Origin: Bradyrhizobium sp. SRS-191
GTDB lineage: Bacteria > Pseudomonadota > Alphaproteobacteria > Rhizobiales > Xanthobacteraceae
NCBI RefSeq assembly: GCF_024586915.1
Contig: NZ_JANBVS010000006.1
Span: forward strand, 248,001-312,000
Direction: 5' to 3'
Length of the DNA: 64,000 nt
Shown: positions 51,558 to 62,072 of the stretch, piece after piece
Position numbering within the stretch: position 1 is the stretch's first letter
Layout of the letters: each line of letters begins with the position of its first letter
The notes under the pieces: model-generated
Told to the model about the DNA's origin: nothing
What the model saw: the letters and a program-made list of their open reading frames with translations, nothing else
Database searches by the model: none
Program-made: the position numbers and the translations under genes

Positions 51558-51915
51558 GTTCAGGTCACTGCGATCGCGGCATCAGGCTACGGGTCCCCGG
51601 CACGGGAACGCCGCGCATGTGCCGTCTTTGCGGATGGCTTGCTCCCAGCGATGTCCGGACACGGTCTCCCGGTCGGCAACAACACGAGAAGCATTGGTCT
51701 TTAATATAGGCGCACTTCCTGCGAAGCAATCGCGCCGGCCGCAGGCCGCGGCGGCAAATCTTGCCGGGCGGGCAGAAATGACGGGGGCGTTGCGCCGGTG
51801 CCGCATCTCGGCCACTCCTTCAACAGATTGAAATATATCGTCTTTTTTACACGCAGCGCCTTGGCCCGCTCCTTGCTGAACTGGCACGTCGAGTTTCATC
51901 GCGAGAGGTTCCAAG
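51558..51915. other. Divergent region between mnmA and fliK
   Basis: 358 bases. It contains the sigma-54 promoter for fliK at 51862-51877. The mnmA promoter must also lie here. No supported gene. Confidence 0.6.
51862..51877 (+). promoter_or_regulatory. Sigma-54 promoter before fliK
   Basis: TGGCCCG-CTCC-TTGCT: the -24 GG and -12 GC are exactly 10 bases apart, as required for RpoN. Predicted start near 51888, ~28 bases before the fliK GTG. It fits activation by FlbD, encoded downstream. Confidence 0.7.
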
Positions 51916-53502
51916 GTGTTCAGCGTCACGTCAGACATCCAGGCCAGCCCGGCTCTCAAGACCACGGCGCCGAAACAGCCCCGTCAGGATGCCTCGCAGC
52001 TGTCCGACAGCTTCTCGGCGCTGGTCGATGCCGCGACGCCGCCGGAGCCGTCGACATCGTCCCTGCCTTCAGCCAGCCCGGCGCCTCGCGCCAGCAATGC
52101 CGCGCCGAGCCGCGATACCGGCCGCAGCGGCGATGCGGATCGCAGCCAGGCCAAGTCGCCTGCTCAGTCTTCGGACAAAGCCGACGACGGTCCATCACGC
52201 ACCGACAAGTCCGGATCGGATGCGACCTCGGACACCGCGACCACCGACAAGTCGGCCAAGAGCACCACCGACACGACGGACGGCCCCGACGGAAAGACCT
52301 CCGACAAGAAGGATGGCGACAAGGCCGGCGCCGACGCGACGACGGCTGCGCAAGCCGTCTCCACCGATCAAGCAACCGTGCCGGCCCCGGTGGCCGTCGC
52401 CATTCCATCCGAAGCCGCGCTCGCCAACCCTGCCACCGCTCCGGTGGCGACTGACGGCGACGGCGCGTCCCCCGCGCCGACTCCGGCTGGAGCGGTCGGG
52501 ACTGCCGGTCAGATCCTGAGCGGGTCGGTCGATGCCAATGCCGGCCTGATGGCCGCGGCGGCCAAGACAGCCGGTGCCACCAAGACGACCGGCGAAGCCG
52601 GCCCCACAACCGGCGCAGACGCCGCCACGACGGCAACGGCGGCCCCCACGGCGACGTCCGATCAGACCTTCACGGCCGCGCTCGAGTCCGCCACGCCGGG
52701 CGGCGCCAAGCCGACGGGCAAGGCCGCGCCTCAGGCGAAGACCGGGCTTGCCACGGGTGAGGTCGGCAAAACCACCGATCAGGGCAATGCCCAGACGCAA
52801 GGAGCTCATCCGCAGACGCAAGCCGCCGGCCTTGCGCAACAGCCTGCCGTCTCCGCCAAGCCGGATAGCGGCGAGCTCGATGCGAAGGGCAACACTGCCC
52901 CTGCCCCCTCAGCCCATGAGCGCGGCACACCGCAGGCCAACGCCCAGACCAGCGTGCCGGTCTCCGACCCCTCGGCGCAGGCCGCGGCCGCGCTGCAGCC
53001 GCAGCTCTCGACCCCGACCGCCCCGACCAGCCAGATCACCTCGGCCAACCTCACCGCGACCGCTGCGACCACGGCCAGCGTGCCGCTGCACGGCCTCGCC
53101 GTGGAGATCGCGGCCTCCGCACTGAATGGCAAGAGCCGCTTCGAGATCAGGCTGGATCCGGCCGAGCTCGGCCGTATCGACGTCCGCATCGACGTCGACC
53201 GCAACGGCCAGGTGACCTCGCATCTGCGGGTCGAGAAGCCGGAAACGCTGGCGATGCTGCAGCAGACCGCCCCGCAGCTGCAGCAGGCGCTGCAGGATGC
53301 CGGCCTCAAGAGCAACAACGGCGCCATGCAATTCTCGCTACGCGACCAGAACTCGTCCGGCCAGAATGGCGGCGACTATCAACAGAACGGCAACTCTCAA
53401 CGCCTGATCGTGGCCGAGGACGAAAACGTCCCGGTCCAGCACGCCGGACGATCCTATGGACGGATGTTCGGCGCGCAGGGCGGCGTCGATATCAGGGTTT
53501 AA
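51916..53502 (+). CDS. fliK: Flagellar hook-length control protein FliK
   Basis: 528 residues from GTG at 51916 with GAGAGG upstream. The first ~390 residues are low-complexity (Ala/Thr/Asp/Lys rich), as expected for the molecular-ruler part. The C-terminal Flg_hook domain is clear: 'GKSRFEIRLDPAELGRIDVR' and 'GQVTSHLRVEKPETLAMLQQ'. It measures the hook and switches export specificity. First of a fliK-flgD unit; flgD begins 12 bases after its stop. Confidence 0.85.
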   Translation: MFSVTSDIQASPALKTTAPKQPRQDASQLSDSFSALVDAATPPEPSTSSLPSASPAPRASNAAPSRDTGRSGDADRSQAKSPAQSSDKADDGPSRTDKSGSDATSDTATTDKSAKSTTDTTDGPDGKTSDKKDGDKAGADATTAAQAVSTDQATVPAPVAVAIPSEAALANPATAPVATDGDGASPAPTPAGAVGTAGQILSGSVDANAGLMAAAAKTAGATKTTGEAGPTTGADAATTATAAPTATSDQTFTAALESATPGGAKPTGKAAPQAKTGLATGEVGKTTDQGNAQTQGAHPQTQAAGLAQQPAVSAKPDSGELDAKGNTAPAPSAHERGTPQANAQTSVPVSDPSAQAAAALQPQLSTPTAPTSQITSANLTATAATTASVPLHGLAVEIAASALNGKSRFEIRLDPAELGRIDVRIDVDRNGQVTSHLRVEKPETLAMLQQTAPQLQQALQDAGLKSNNGAMQFSLRDQNSSGQNGGDYQQNGNSQRLIVAEDENVPVQHAGRSYGRMFGAQGGVDIRV

Positions 53503-53514
53503 CAGGAGGCTTCC

Positions 53515-54210
53515 ATGGCAATCGGCGACGCAGTCACGGCCCCCCCGGCGGTCTCGGGCACGACCAAGACCACCAACACGACGTCCAGCGGCAGCATGGG
53601 CACGACCGCGGGGTCGACCATCGCGGGCAATTTCCAGACGTTCCTGACGCTGCTGACGACACAGCTGCAGAACCAGAACCCGCTCGATCCGCTGGATACC
53701 AACCAGTTCACCCAGCAGCTGGTGCAGTTCGCAGGTGTCGAGCAGCAGCTCAAGACCAACGACCAGCTGGCCTCGCTGCTCACCATGCAGCAGACGACGC
53801 AGGCGACCCAGGCGCTGGCCTTCGTCGGCAAGACCGCTGTTGTCAACGGCTCGACCACGGCGCTCGCCAGCGGCAAGGCCGACTGGAACGTCAGCATTCC
53901 CAAGGACTGCACGATGACGGCGACGATCACCAACAGCGTCGGCCAGACCGTGTTCAGCGGCACTTACAACGGCACCGCCGGCGACAACCAGCCCTATGTT
54001 TGGAACGGCCAGGGCAGCGACGGCACGCAGTGGCCGGACGGCCAGTACAAGCTCCAGATCACCGCCAAGGACAGCTCAGGCAATCCCGTGGCGGTCTCGA
54101 CTCAGGTCCAGGGCACCGTGTCATCGGTGGACCTGACCCAGCAGCCACCGATGCTGTCGATCGGGGGCCAGACCTACACGGTCAACCAGATCCAGCGGAT
54201 CGTTAACTAG
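53515..54210 (+). CDS. flgD: Hook-capping scaffold protein FlgD
   Basis: 231 residues with AGGAGG just before the ATG. The N-terminal FlgD domain contains 'TLLTTQLQNQNPLDPLDTNQ' and 'QFTQQLVQFAGVEQQLKTND'; the C-terminus has the FLG-D Ig-like fold with 'YVWNGQGSDGTQWPDGQYKL'. It caps the growing hook. The stop codon lies inside a CtrA-type box. flgE, next to flgD in Caulobacter, is not here. Confidence 0.92.
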   Translation: MAIGDAVTAPPAVSGTTKTTNTTSSGSMGTTAGSTIAGNFQTFLTLLTTQLQNQNPLDPLDTNQFTQQLVQFAGVEQQLKTNDQLASLLTMQQTTQATQALAFVGKTAVVNGSTTALASGKADWNVSIPKDCTMTATITNSVGQTVFSGTYNGTAGDNQPYVWNGQGSDGTQWPDGQYKLQITAKDSSGNPVAVSTQVQGTVSSVDLTQQPPMLSIGGQTYTVNQIQRIVN

Positions 54211-54217
54211 GCCTTAA
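54203..54217 (+). promoter_or_regulatory. Perfect CtrA box over the flgD stop
   Basis: TTAA-CTAGGCC-TTAA matches the CtrA consensus TTAA-N7-TTAA at every fixed base. It overlaps the flgD stop and lies ~265 bases before sciP. Confidence 0.6.
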
Positions 54218-54317
54218 CGCCCTGCCCTGATCTTAAGACGACGGATACGCTTCCAGCTGAGCTTGAGCATCAAGCTCGGCCGGGATGGCGAGACACCGGC
54301 GTAAGCGCCGGAAACTC

Positions 54318-54332
54318 TTAACCAATCATTTA
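54318..54332 (+). promoter_or_regulatory. CtrA-like box before sciP
   Basis: TTAA-CCAATCA-TTTA, one base off the CtrA consensus with correct N7 spacing, ~150 bases before the sciP ATG. Confidence 0.5.
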
Positions 54333-54409
54333 CCACGATCTCGCTCTCGGGGCTTTCAGCCGCCGGGAGCGGCGGCGTTGGCTCCAAGCGCCGGATTCCA
54401 GCCCTTTGC

Positions 54410-54424
54410 TTAGGCAAATTTTAA
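54410..54424 (+). promoter_or_regulatory. CtrA-like box close to sciP
   Basis: TTAG-GCAAATT-TTAA, one base off the consensus, ~58 bases before the sciP start, close to where a CtrA site would overlap a -35 region. Confidence 0.5.
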
Positions 54425-54481
54425 GCGAGGCGGCGTAGGGTCTTACCGTGAGTTCAGTGGTTAAGAGTTTGTGAGTACGCC

Positions 54482-54757
54482 ATGACAGAACCCCATCGCC
54501 CGAGGGTGAAATACGTCATCGGGCCTGACGGCAGCCCGCTCACCATCGCGGATTTGCCTGCGCCAGGCACCAAGAGGTGGGTCATACGCCGCAAGGCTGA
54601 AGTCGTTGCCGCCGTTCGCGGCGGATTGTTGTCCCTCGAAGAGGCGTGCAGCCGCTACACCCTGACCGTCGACGAATTCCTGTCGTGGCAGTTCTCGATC
54701 GACCAGCATGGTCTCGCCGGGCTGCGCACCACCCGAATTCAACAATATCGCCAATAA
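54482..54757 (+). CDS. sciP: CtrA inhibitor SciP (DUF1153)
   Basis: 91 residues. The whole sequence is a DUF1153/SciP domain: 'RPRVKYVIGPDGSPLTIADL', 'KRWVIRRKAEVVAAVRGGLL' and 'EEACSRYTLTVDEFLSWQ', a small helix-turn-helix-like protein. In Caulobacter SciP binds CtrA and blocks it from recruiting RNA polymerase at flagellar promoters. Three CtrA-like boxes precede the gene, so it may be part of a feedback loop. A strong intrinsic terminator follows. Confidence 0.92.
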   Translation: MTEPHRPRVKYVIGPDGSPLTIADLPAPGTKRWVIRRKAEVVAAVRGGLLSLEEACSRYTLTVDEFLSWQFSIDQHGLAGLRTTRIQQYRQ

Positions 54758-54786
54758 AGCGTTAACGACGCGACAGGCTTTCTTCG

Positions 54787-54819
54787 AAAATCGGCTTGGC
54801 CCCGCCAAGCCGATTTTTT
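54787..54819 (+). terminator. Intrinsic terminator after sciP
   Basis: A perfect 14-bp stem (AAAATCGGCTTGGC / GCCAAGCCGATTTT) with a CCC loop, running into six Ts. The best terminator in the window; it isolates sciP from the fliF operon. Confidence 0.9.
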
Positions 54820-54844
54820 GCATGTCGACACTTTGTTAGGACCC

Positions 54845-54859
54845 TTTAACGATCGTTAA
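54845..54859 (+). promoter_or_regulatory. CtrA-like box before the fliF operon
   Basis: TTTA-ACGATCG-TTAA, one base off consensus with N7 spacing (or TTAA-N6-TTAA, palindromic). It lies in the 338-base gap before fliF, just after the sciP terminator. Caulobacter's fliF operon is CtrA-activated. Confidence 0.5.
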
Positions 54860-55095
54860 CCATATCGAAACCTTCCCATAGGCAATAATTGCCCAGTGGT
54901 TCGATTCAACCTCCGCGACGTGTCCCTGACGGCAGGCGCAGAGGCTGGGCATCGGATCGCCACCTGGAATGCGGGTGCCGGTGAAGGTTTAAGGATTGAA
55001 TTTCGCGATCTCTGCAACCGGCCGTAAAGGCCCGCGAAGCTCAAATCATTCCCTTCAGCAGCCACCCGTCGAATGCCGAACTATGGGGCAGTTGC

Positions 55096-56700
55096 TTGCA
55101 AGGTCTCTTGGACTTCCTGAAGGGTTTGGGCGCCGCGCGGCTCACCGCCATGGTCGCGGTCACGGCTGCTTTGGTCGGCTTCTTCGGCTTCGTCATCATG
55201 CGCGTGACGGCGCCGCAGATGACCACCCTGTTCACCGACCTGAGCATGGACGACTCCTCCAGCATCATCAAGGATCTGGAGCGGCAGGGCATCCAGTTTG
55301 AGATCCGCAATGAAGGCAGCGTCATCATGGTCCCGAAGGACAAGGTGACCCGGCTGCGCATGAAGCTCGCCGAGGGTGGCCTGCCGAAGGGCGGCGGCGT
55401 CGGCTACGAGATCTTCGACAAGTCGGACGCGCTGGGCACCACGAGCTTCGTTCAGAACATCAATCATCTGCGCGCGCTGGAGGGCGAGCTCGCCCGCACC
55501 ATCCGCGCCATCGACCGCGTCCAGGCCGCGCGCGTCCATCTCGTTCTGCCGGAGCGGCCGCTGTTCTCGCGCGAGACTCCGGAGCCGTCGGCCTCGATCG
55601 TCGTGCGCGTGCGCGGCGCCCTCGAGCCCAACCAGATCCGCGCCATCCGCCACCTCGTCGCGTCGGCCGTCAACGGCCTGAAGCCGCAGCGGGTGTCGAT
55701 CGTCGACGAGGCCGGACAGCTGCTCGCCGACGGCACCCAGACCGACATCGACCAGCAGGTCGGCGACGAGCGCCGCAACGCCTTCGAGAAGCGGATGCGC
55801 AAGCAGGTCGAGGACATCGTCTCCTCGGTGGTCGGATCGGGCCGCGCCCGGGTGCAACTCTCGGCCGATTTCGACTTCAACCGCATCACCCAGACCTCCG
55901 ACCGCTACGACCCGGAAGGCCGGGTGCTCCGGTCGAGCCAGACCCGCGAAGAGCAGTCGCAGACGTCGGAGAACAACGGTCAGGTCACGGTCAACAACGA
56001 GCTGCCCGGCAATCAGCAGAACCAGCCGCCGCAGCAGCCCAAGGACCAGAGCAAGAAGACCGAAGAGACCAACAATTACGAGATCTCCCGGACCACCAAG
56101 ACCGAAGTCACGGAAGCCGGGCGGGTCAATCGCATCTCGGTCGCGGTGCTGGTCGACGGCGCCTACTCCAAGAACGAGAAGGGCGATCTGGTCTACAAGG
56201 AGCGCAGCAAGGAAGAGCTCGACCGCATCGCGGCGCTGGTCCGCTCCGCGATCGGCTTCGACCAGAAGCGCGGCGACCAGGTCGAGGTGGTCAACCTGAA
56301 ATTCGCCGACGCTCCCACCGTGCCGCAGATCAACGAGCCCACCGGCTTCCTCGGCATGCTGCACTTCACCAAGGATGACGTGATGTACGTCATCGAGCTC
56401 GCGGTGATGATGCTGCTCGGAATCGTGGTGGTGTTCATGGTGGTGCGGCCGCTGGTGAAGAAGATCATCGCCACCGAGGAGGTCGCGGCCCTGACCGGCG
56501 GCGTGCCGGCGATCACCGACGAGACCCAGGCGCAGGTCGCGCACGCCCAGCAGACGGCCACCATGATCGACGTCGCCCAGGTTCAGGGCCAGGTTCACGC
56601 TCAATCCGTCCACCGGGTCGGCGAACTGGCCGATCGAAATCCGGGCGAGGCCGCGTCCATCATCCGGCAGTGGCTCGCCGAGCCGCAGCAGCAGCAATGA
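55096..56700 (+). CDS. fliF: Flagellar MS-ring protein FliF
   Basis: 534 residues from TTG at 55096 (MQGLLDFLKGLGAARL), the typical N-terminus of rhizobial FliF. Two membrane segments (~17-38 and ~430-451) flank the periplasmic ring-building motifs, including 'MKLAEGGLPKGGGVGYEIFD' and 'RVHLVLPERPLFSRE'. The C-terminal 'NPGEAASIIRQWL' binds FliG. First gene of the operon fliF-fliG-fliH-fliN-flbD, the same order as in Caulobacter. Confidence 0.94.
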   Translation: MQGLLDFLKGLGAARLTAMVAVTAALVGFFGFVIMRVTAPQMTTLFTDLSMDDSSSIIKDLERQGIQFEIRNEGSVIMVPKDKVTRLRMKLAEGGLPKGGGVGYEIFDKSDALGTTSFVQNINHLRALEGELARTIRAIDRVQAARVHLVLPERPLFSRETPEPSASIVVRVRGALEPNQIRAIRHLVASAVNGLKPQRVSIVDEAGQLLADGTQTDIDQQVGDERRNAFEKRMRKQVEDIVSSVVGSGRARVQLSADFDFNRITQTSDRYDPEGRVLRSSQTREEQSQTSENNGQVTVNNELPGNQQNQPPQQPKDQSKKTEETNNYEISRTTKTEVTEAGRVNRISVAVLVDGAYSKNEKGDLVYKERSKEELDRIAALVRSAIGFDQKRGDQVEVVNLKFADAPTVPQINEPTGFLGMLHFTKDDVMYVIELAVMMLLGIVVVFMVVRPLVKKIIATEEVAALTGGVPAITDETQAQVAHAQQTATMIDVAQVQGQVHAQSVHRVGELADRNPGEAASIIRQWLAEPQQQQ

Positions 56701-56745
56701 TCCGCTTCATCTGAACCGCCGCAACCGAACCGAACGTAAAACGCC

Positions 56746-57840
56746 ATGTCGCTTCCGCAGACCCAGAACGCCAACGCCAACACCGCCGACATCTCCACCG
56801 TCATCGCGACGCTGGCGAGCCGTCAGGCGCAGCGCGAGAAGACCGAGCCGCTGAGCGGCCCCAAGCGCGCGGCCGTGATGATGCTGGCGCTCGGCGAGCA
56901 GTATGGCGGCAAGATCTGGCAGCAGCTCGACGACGACGAGGTGCGCGAATTGTCGCTGGCGATGTCCACCCTTGGTACGGTCGAAGCCGATGTCGTCGAA
57001 GACCTCATGCTCGAATTCGTCTCGCGCATGTCGGCGTCGGGCGCGCTCATGGGCAATTTCGACGCCACCGAGCGGCTGCTGCAGCAATACCTGCCGTCGG
57101 AGCGCGTCTCCGGCATCATGGACGAGATCCGCGGTCCCGCCGGCCGCAACATGTGGGAGAAGCTCTCCAACGTCCAGGAAGAGGTTCTCGCGAACTACCT
57201 CAAGAACGAATATCCGCAGACCATCGCCGTCGTGCTGTCCAAGCTGAAGCCGGAGCATGCCGCCCGCGTGCTCGCGATCCTGCCCGAGGACATGGCGCTC
57301 GACGTCATCGGCCGCATGCTGCGCATGGAGGCCGTCCAGAAGGAAGTCATCGAGCGGGTCGAGCAGACCTTGCGCACCGAGTTCATGTCGAACCTGTCGC
57401 AGACCCGCCGCCGCGACGCCCACGAGGTGATGGCCGAGATCTTCAACAATTTCGACCGCCAGACCGAGACCCGCTTCATCACCTCGCTGGAAGAGGAGAA
57501 CCGCGAGTCGGCCGAGCGCATCAAGGCGCTGATGTTCACCTTCGACGACCTGATCAAGCTCGACTCGGCCTCGGCGCAGACGCTGCTGCGCAATGTCGAC
57601 AAGGACAAGCTCGGCGTGGCGCTCAAGAGCGCCAACGAGGAGGTCCGCAACTTCTTCTTCGGCAACATGTCGTCGCGTGCCGCCAAGATGCTGCAGGACG
57701 ACATGGCCGCGATGGGCCCGGTGCGCCTGCGCGACGTCGACGAGGCGCAGGCCCTGCTCGTCAACCTCGCCAAGGACCTCGCCGCCAAGGGCGAGATCAT
57801 GCTCAGCAAGAACCGCGCCGACGACGAACTGGTGTATTGA
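56746..57840 (+). CDS. fliG: Flagellar motor switch protein FliG
   Basis: 364 residues. '[20 protein letters not shown]' at the N-terminus, '[20 protein letters not shown]' (the EHPQTIA-type motif) in the middle and '[20 protein letters not shown]' at the C-terminus, with charged residues that contact the stator. The stop overlaps the fliH start codon. Confidence 0.94.
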   Translation: MSLPQTQNANANTADISTVIATLASRQAQREKTEPLSGPKRAAVMMLALGEQYGGKIWQQLDDDEVRELSLAMSTLGTVEADVVEDLMLEFVSRMSASGALMGNFDATERLLQQYLPSERVSGIMDEIRGPAGRNMWEKLSNVQEEVLANYLKNEYPQTIAVVLSKLKPEHAARVLAILPEDMALDVIGRMLRMEAVQKEVIERVEQTLRTEFMSNLSQTRRRDAHEVMAEIFNNFDRQTETRFITSLEEENRESAERIKALMFTFDDLIKLDSASAQTLLRNVDKDKLGVALKSANEEVRNFFFGNMSSRAAKMLQDDMAAMGPVRLRDVDEAQALLVNLAKDLAAKGEIMLSKNRADDELVY

Positions 57841-58457
57841 TGGCCCAGCCTGCGAAGTTCCTGTTCGATACCGACTTCGCCGCTCCCGAGAAGACGCGGG
57901 AGCGCGGCGCCTCGGCCGCCGAGATCGCGCAGAAGGTCGCAGCCGCCGAAGCCGCCGCCTACCGCAACGGCTACGAGGCCGCGCAGCGTGAAGCCAAGGT
58001 CGAAGCCGACCGCCGTGTCGCTGCCGCGCTGGAGCAGATCAACATCCATCTCCAGGGCATCGCCGCCCGCTACGCCGGCATCGAGCAGCGGATGGAAACC
58101 GAAGCCGTCGACGTCGCGGTCGCCGTCGCCCGCAAGCTCTGCGCCGCGCTGATCGACGCCGAGCCGCTCGGCGAGATCACCGGCCTGGTGCACGACTGCT
58201 TCGCGCATCTCGTGGCCACGCCGCATCTGGTCCTGCGCATCAACGATGCGCTGTATGAGCAGGCGCGCGAGAAGATCGAGAAGCTCGCCAAGCAGAGCGG
58301 CTTCGAGGGACGTCTCGTCATCCTCGCCGAGCCGGAGATCGCGACCGGCGACTGCCGCATCGAATGGGCCGATGGCGGCGTCGTGCTGGAGCGTGCGGCC
58401 ATCGACGCCAAGATCAACGAACTGGTCGGACGCTACATGGCGTCCAAGAAGAACTAG
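57840..58457 (+). CDS. fliH: Flagellar export regulator FliH (FlbE-like)
   Basis: 205 residues from the ATG at 57840 that shares bases with the fliG stop (TGATG). 'PAKFLFDTDFAAP' at the start is typical of alphaproteobacterial FliH/FlbE; then a coiled coil and a C-terminal V-ATPase-E-like domain ('RLVILAEPEIATGDCRIEWA'). It controls the export ATPase FliI. Operon position equals Caulobacter flbE. Confidence 0.85.
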   Translation: MAQPAKFLFDTDFAAPEKTRERGASAAEIAQKVAAAEAAAYRNGYEAAQREAKVEADRRVAAALEQINIHLQGIAARYAGIEQRMETEAVDVAVAVARKLCAALIDAEPLGEITGLVHDCFAHLVATPHLVLRINDALYEQAREKIEKLAKQSGFEGRLVILAEPEIATGDCRIEWADGGVVLERAAIDAKINELVGRYMASKKN

Positions 58458-58487
58458 GCCATGGCAGTGGCCGAGGGAGTTTAAGTC

Positions 58488-58835
58488 ATGAGCGATAACG
58501 AGATCCCGCTTCCCGACCTCAATTCGGCCGACGCTCCGCCGATCGGCGGCGACGTCGGTTACAACGAGGAAGAGCACGCCTCGCGCATCGCCGCCGACCT
58601 GGAGGCCGTGTTCGACGTGCCGGTCCAGGTCTCGGCCGTGCTCGGCCGCTCCAAGATGGATGTCGGCGAGCTTCTGAAGCTCGGACCCGGAACGGTGCTG
58701 GAGCTCGACCGCAAGGTCGGCGAGGCCATCGACATCTACGTCAACAACCGGCTCGTCGCCCGCGGCGAGGTGGTGCTGGTCGAGGACAAGCTCGGCGTGA
58801 CGATGACGGAAATCATCAAGTCCGACCGCAACTGA
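58488..58835 (+). CDS. fliN: Flagellar motor switch protein FliN
   Basis: 115 residues. An acidic N-terminal tail precedes a SpoA domain with 'VQVSAVLGRSKMDVGELLKL' and 'VNNRLVARGEVVLVEDKLGV'. It forms the C-ring with FliM and FliG. Length is usual. Confidence 0.94.
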   Translation: MSDNEIPLPDLNSADAPPIGGDVGYNEEEHASRIAADLEAVFDVPVQVSAVLGRSKMDVGELLKLGPGTVLELDRKVGEAIDIYVNNRLVARGEVVLVEDKLGVTMTEIIKSDRN

Positions 58836-58888
58836 CAGACATGACCGGTGCGCTGAACGAGAGCGGCGCGGCCGAATAGGAGACCACC

Positions 58889-60268
<1,380 letters not shown>

Positions 60269-60296
60269 TCTGACGGCGATCCCTCGTCTCGTTGCA

Positions 60297-60324
60297 GCGG
60301 CGCGCTCATCCCTGAGCGCGCCGC
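60297..60324 (+). terminator. Terminator hairpin of the fliF-flbD operon
   Basis: A perfect 12-bp stem (GCGGCGCGCTCA / TGAGCGCGCCGC) with a TCCC loop, 28 bases after the flbD stop. Confidence 0.65.
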
Positions 60325-60379
60325 TTGCTCATTGAAACACCGATGCACGTATGCTCCACCGGCTACCGAGCCGTCCGCC

Positions 60380-60535
60380 TCACGAATAGTTCGGCGCCTC
60401 GGGATTGCGGAAGATGTGGATGGGATCGCCCGGGGTGAACTCGCGCTGCGTCAACGTCGCATAGGCATAGAGCGCCAGATACAGGATCGCGACCGTGCCG
60501 ATCGCGTAGAGAGCCCAGGTTCCGATCCGTTTCAT
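60380..60535 (-). CDS. Small single-pass membrane protein
   Basis: 51 residues, starting MKRIGTWALYAIGTVAILYL and ending NPEAPNYS. One membrane segment with a positive N-terminus, then a polar tail with 'REFTPGDPIHIFRN'. Codon use matches its neighbours. It lies between the fliF operon terminator and the sulfonate operon, on the same strand as the latter. No family recognised. Confidence 0.55.
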   Translation of the reverse strand: MKRIGTWALYAIGTVAILYLALYAYATLTQREFTPGDPIHIFRNPEAPNYS

Positions 60536-60612
60536 GATTTCCGCTGCCGCCGCCGACAACGGCTTTTACGGCGTCCGCCCGGTGGACGCCAGCGCAGGCG
60601 CCGCCGAACGTA

Positions 60613-61188
60613 TTACGGCGTCAACCGTGGGTCGGGCACGCTGAAGGCGGCGAGCCGGCCGAGATCGTCTTCGCGATCGACCCCGACATAGCTGCCATGC
60701 CAATAAGCCAGAGCCGCCGACTGCGGCGCGACGTCGATATGGACCACCTTGCCGATCACGATGGCATGGGAATGCCGCTCGATGATCTCCTCCACCTCGC
60801 AGTCCAGCGTGGCGAGCGCGCCGACCAGCAGCGGCACGCCGGTGACCCGCCTGCGCCACTCCGCGCCGGCGAAACGCTCGGCGCCGCGCAGGCCGCCCTT
60901 GCCCGCGAAGCGTTCGGCCACGCCGATCTGGTCCGCCGCGAGCAGATTGGCCCCGAAAACCCGCTCCCGCTGCAGGATCGGCCAGGACGAGGCGTTGCGG
61001 TTGAGGCTGACGATGATCGAGGGCGGATCGACCGCGAGCGACGACAGCGAGCTGACGGTCATGCCGGTGACCTCGTCGCCCCGTCCGACGGTAATGACAC
61101 TGACGCCGCCGACCAGTTGGCGCATCGCAGAGCGGAAATCCGGCTGAAGCGCCGTGGCATCAGGCATGTGGCGGATGATGGAGTTCAT
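60613..61188 (-). CDS. Flavin reductase of the sulfonate operon
   Basis: 191 residues. The NAD(P)H:flavin reductase-like fold of the HpaC/flavin_reduct family is visible: 'MRQLVGGVSVITVGRGDEVT', 'GMTVSSLSSLAVDPPSIIV' and 'FGANLLAADQ'. It would supply reduced FMN to SsuD. It is not the SsuE flavodoxin-fold type but does the same job. Begins 14 bases after ssuB. Confidence 0.8.
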   Translation of the reverse strand: MNSIIRHMPDATALQPDFRSAMRQLVGGVSVITVGRGDEVTGMTVSSLSSLAVDPPSIIVSLNRNASSWPILQRERVFGANLLAADQIGVAERFAGKGGLRGAERFAGAEWRRRVTGVPLLVGALATLDCEVEEIIERHSHAIVIGKVVHIDVAPQSAALAYWHGSYVGVDREDDLGRLAAFSVPDPRLTP

Positions 61189-61202
61189 TGCGTTGATCTT
61201 TC

Positions 61203-62063
61203 CTACCCCGCCGGGCCCGGTCCAAGCAACTGGCCCAGGATCGAGCCTTCCAGCGCCGCGAGCTCGGCGGAGCCGCGCTGGCGGGGGCGCGGCAGATCGA
61301 CCGTGATGTCCTCGGCGATCCTGCCGTCGTCGATGACGAGAACCCGGTCCGCCAAAGCCACGGCTTCCGCCACGTCATGGGTGACCAGGATTGCGGTGAA
61401 GGTTTGATCGGCCCAGACCCGCTCCAGCAGCCGCTGCATGGCGATCCGGGTCAGCGCGTCGAGCGCGCCGAGCGGCTCGTCGAAGGCCAGGAGCCGCGGC
61501 CCGCTGACCAGCGCGCGCGCCAGCGCCACGCGCTGCTTCTGTCCGCCCGACAACACCGACGGCCACTGGTCGCGCTTCTCGGCGAGGCCGACTTCCTCCA
61601 GCGCCTGTCGCGCGCGCTCATGCGCGCCGGCCGATTTGCGGTCACGGCCGAGCCCGACCTCGACATTGGACAACACCCGCGCCCAGGGCAGCAATCGCGG
61701 CTCCTGGAACATGACGCGGACGTCCTCCGCGCGCGCCTCCGTCTCGCCGAAGCTGATCGTGCCCGACGTCGGCTTGTCCAGGCCTGCGATCAGCCGCAGC
61801 AGCGTGCTTTTGCCGCAGCCGCTCTGGCCGACGATGGCGACGAACTGGCCGGCCGGAATCTCCAGGTCGATGCCGCGCAGCACCTCGTTGTCGCCGAACG
61901 CCTTGCGGAGATCGCGGATCACCAGCGGCAGGCCGCGCGTGTCGGATTTGGCCGGGCTCACGCTGGGCTTCCTCTGAGGGCGGAAAGCCTCAGCATGGCT
62001 GATGACGCCGGTACCGTCGATAGCTTCGGACCGGGACACGGGAAGTCGGAGCACTTGCTGCAT
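61203..62063 (-). CDS. ssuB: Sulfonate ABC transporter ATP-binding protein SsuB
   Basis: 286 residues. Walker A '[20 protein letters not shown]', signature '[19 protein letters not shown]', Walker B '[16 protein letters not shown]' and the switch His in '[10 protein letters not shown]'. Typical of the nitrate/sulfonate/taurine family. Pairs with the SsuC permease just upstream. Confidence 0.87.
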   Translation of the reverse strand: MQQVLRLPVSRSEAIDGTGVISHAEAFRPQRKPSVSPAKSDTRGLPLVIRDLRKAFGDNEVLRGIDLEIPAGQFVAIVGQSGCGKSTLLRLIAGLDKPTSGTISFGETEARAEDVRVMFQEPRLLPWARVLSNVEVGLGRDRKSAGAHERARQALEEVGLAEKRDQWPSVLSGGQKQRVALARALVSGPRLLAFDEPLGALDALTRIAMQRLLERVWADQTFTAILVTHDVAEAVALADRVLVIDDGRIAEDITVDLPRPRQRGSAELAALEGSILGQLLGPGPAG

Positions 62064-62072
62064 TGACTGACC

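Noticed and set aside
51882..51899. A second TGGCACG near fliK as a sigma-54 site
   Set aside because: The -24 half is perfect, but at the -12 position the sequence has TT instead of GC; the site 20 bases upstream fits fully.
55081..56697. A 538-codon open frame antisense to fliF
   Set aside because: fliF is certain; the antisense product is a GC-driven shadow.
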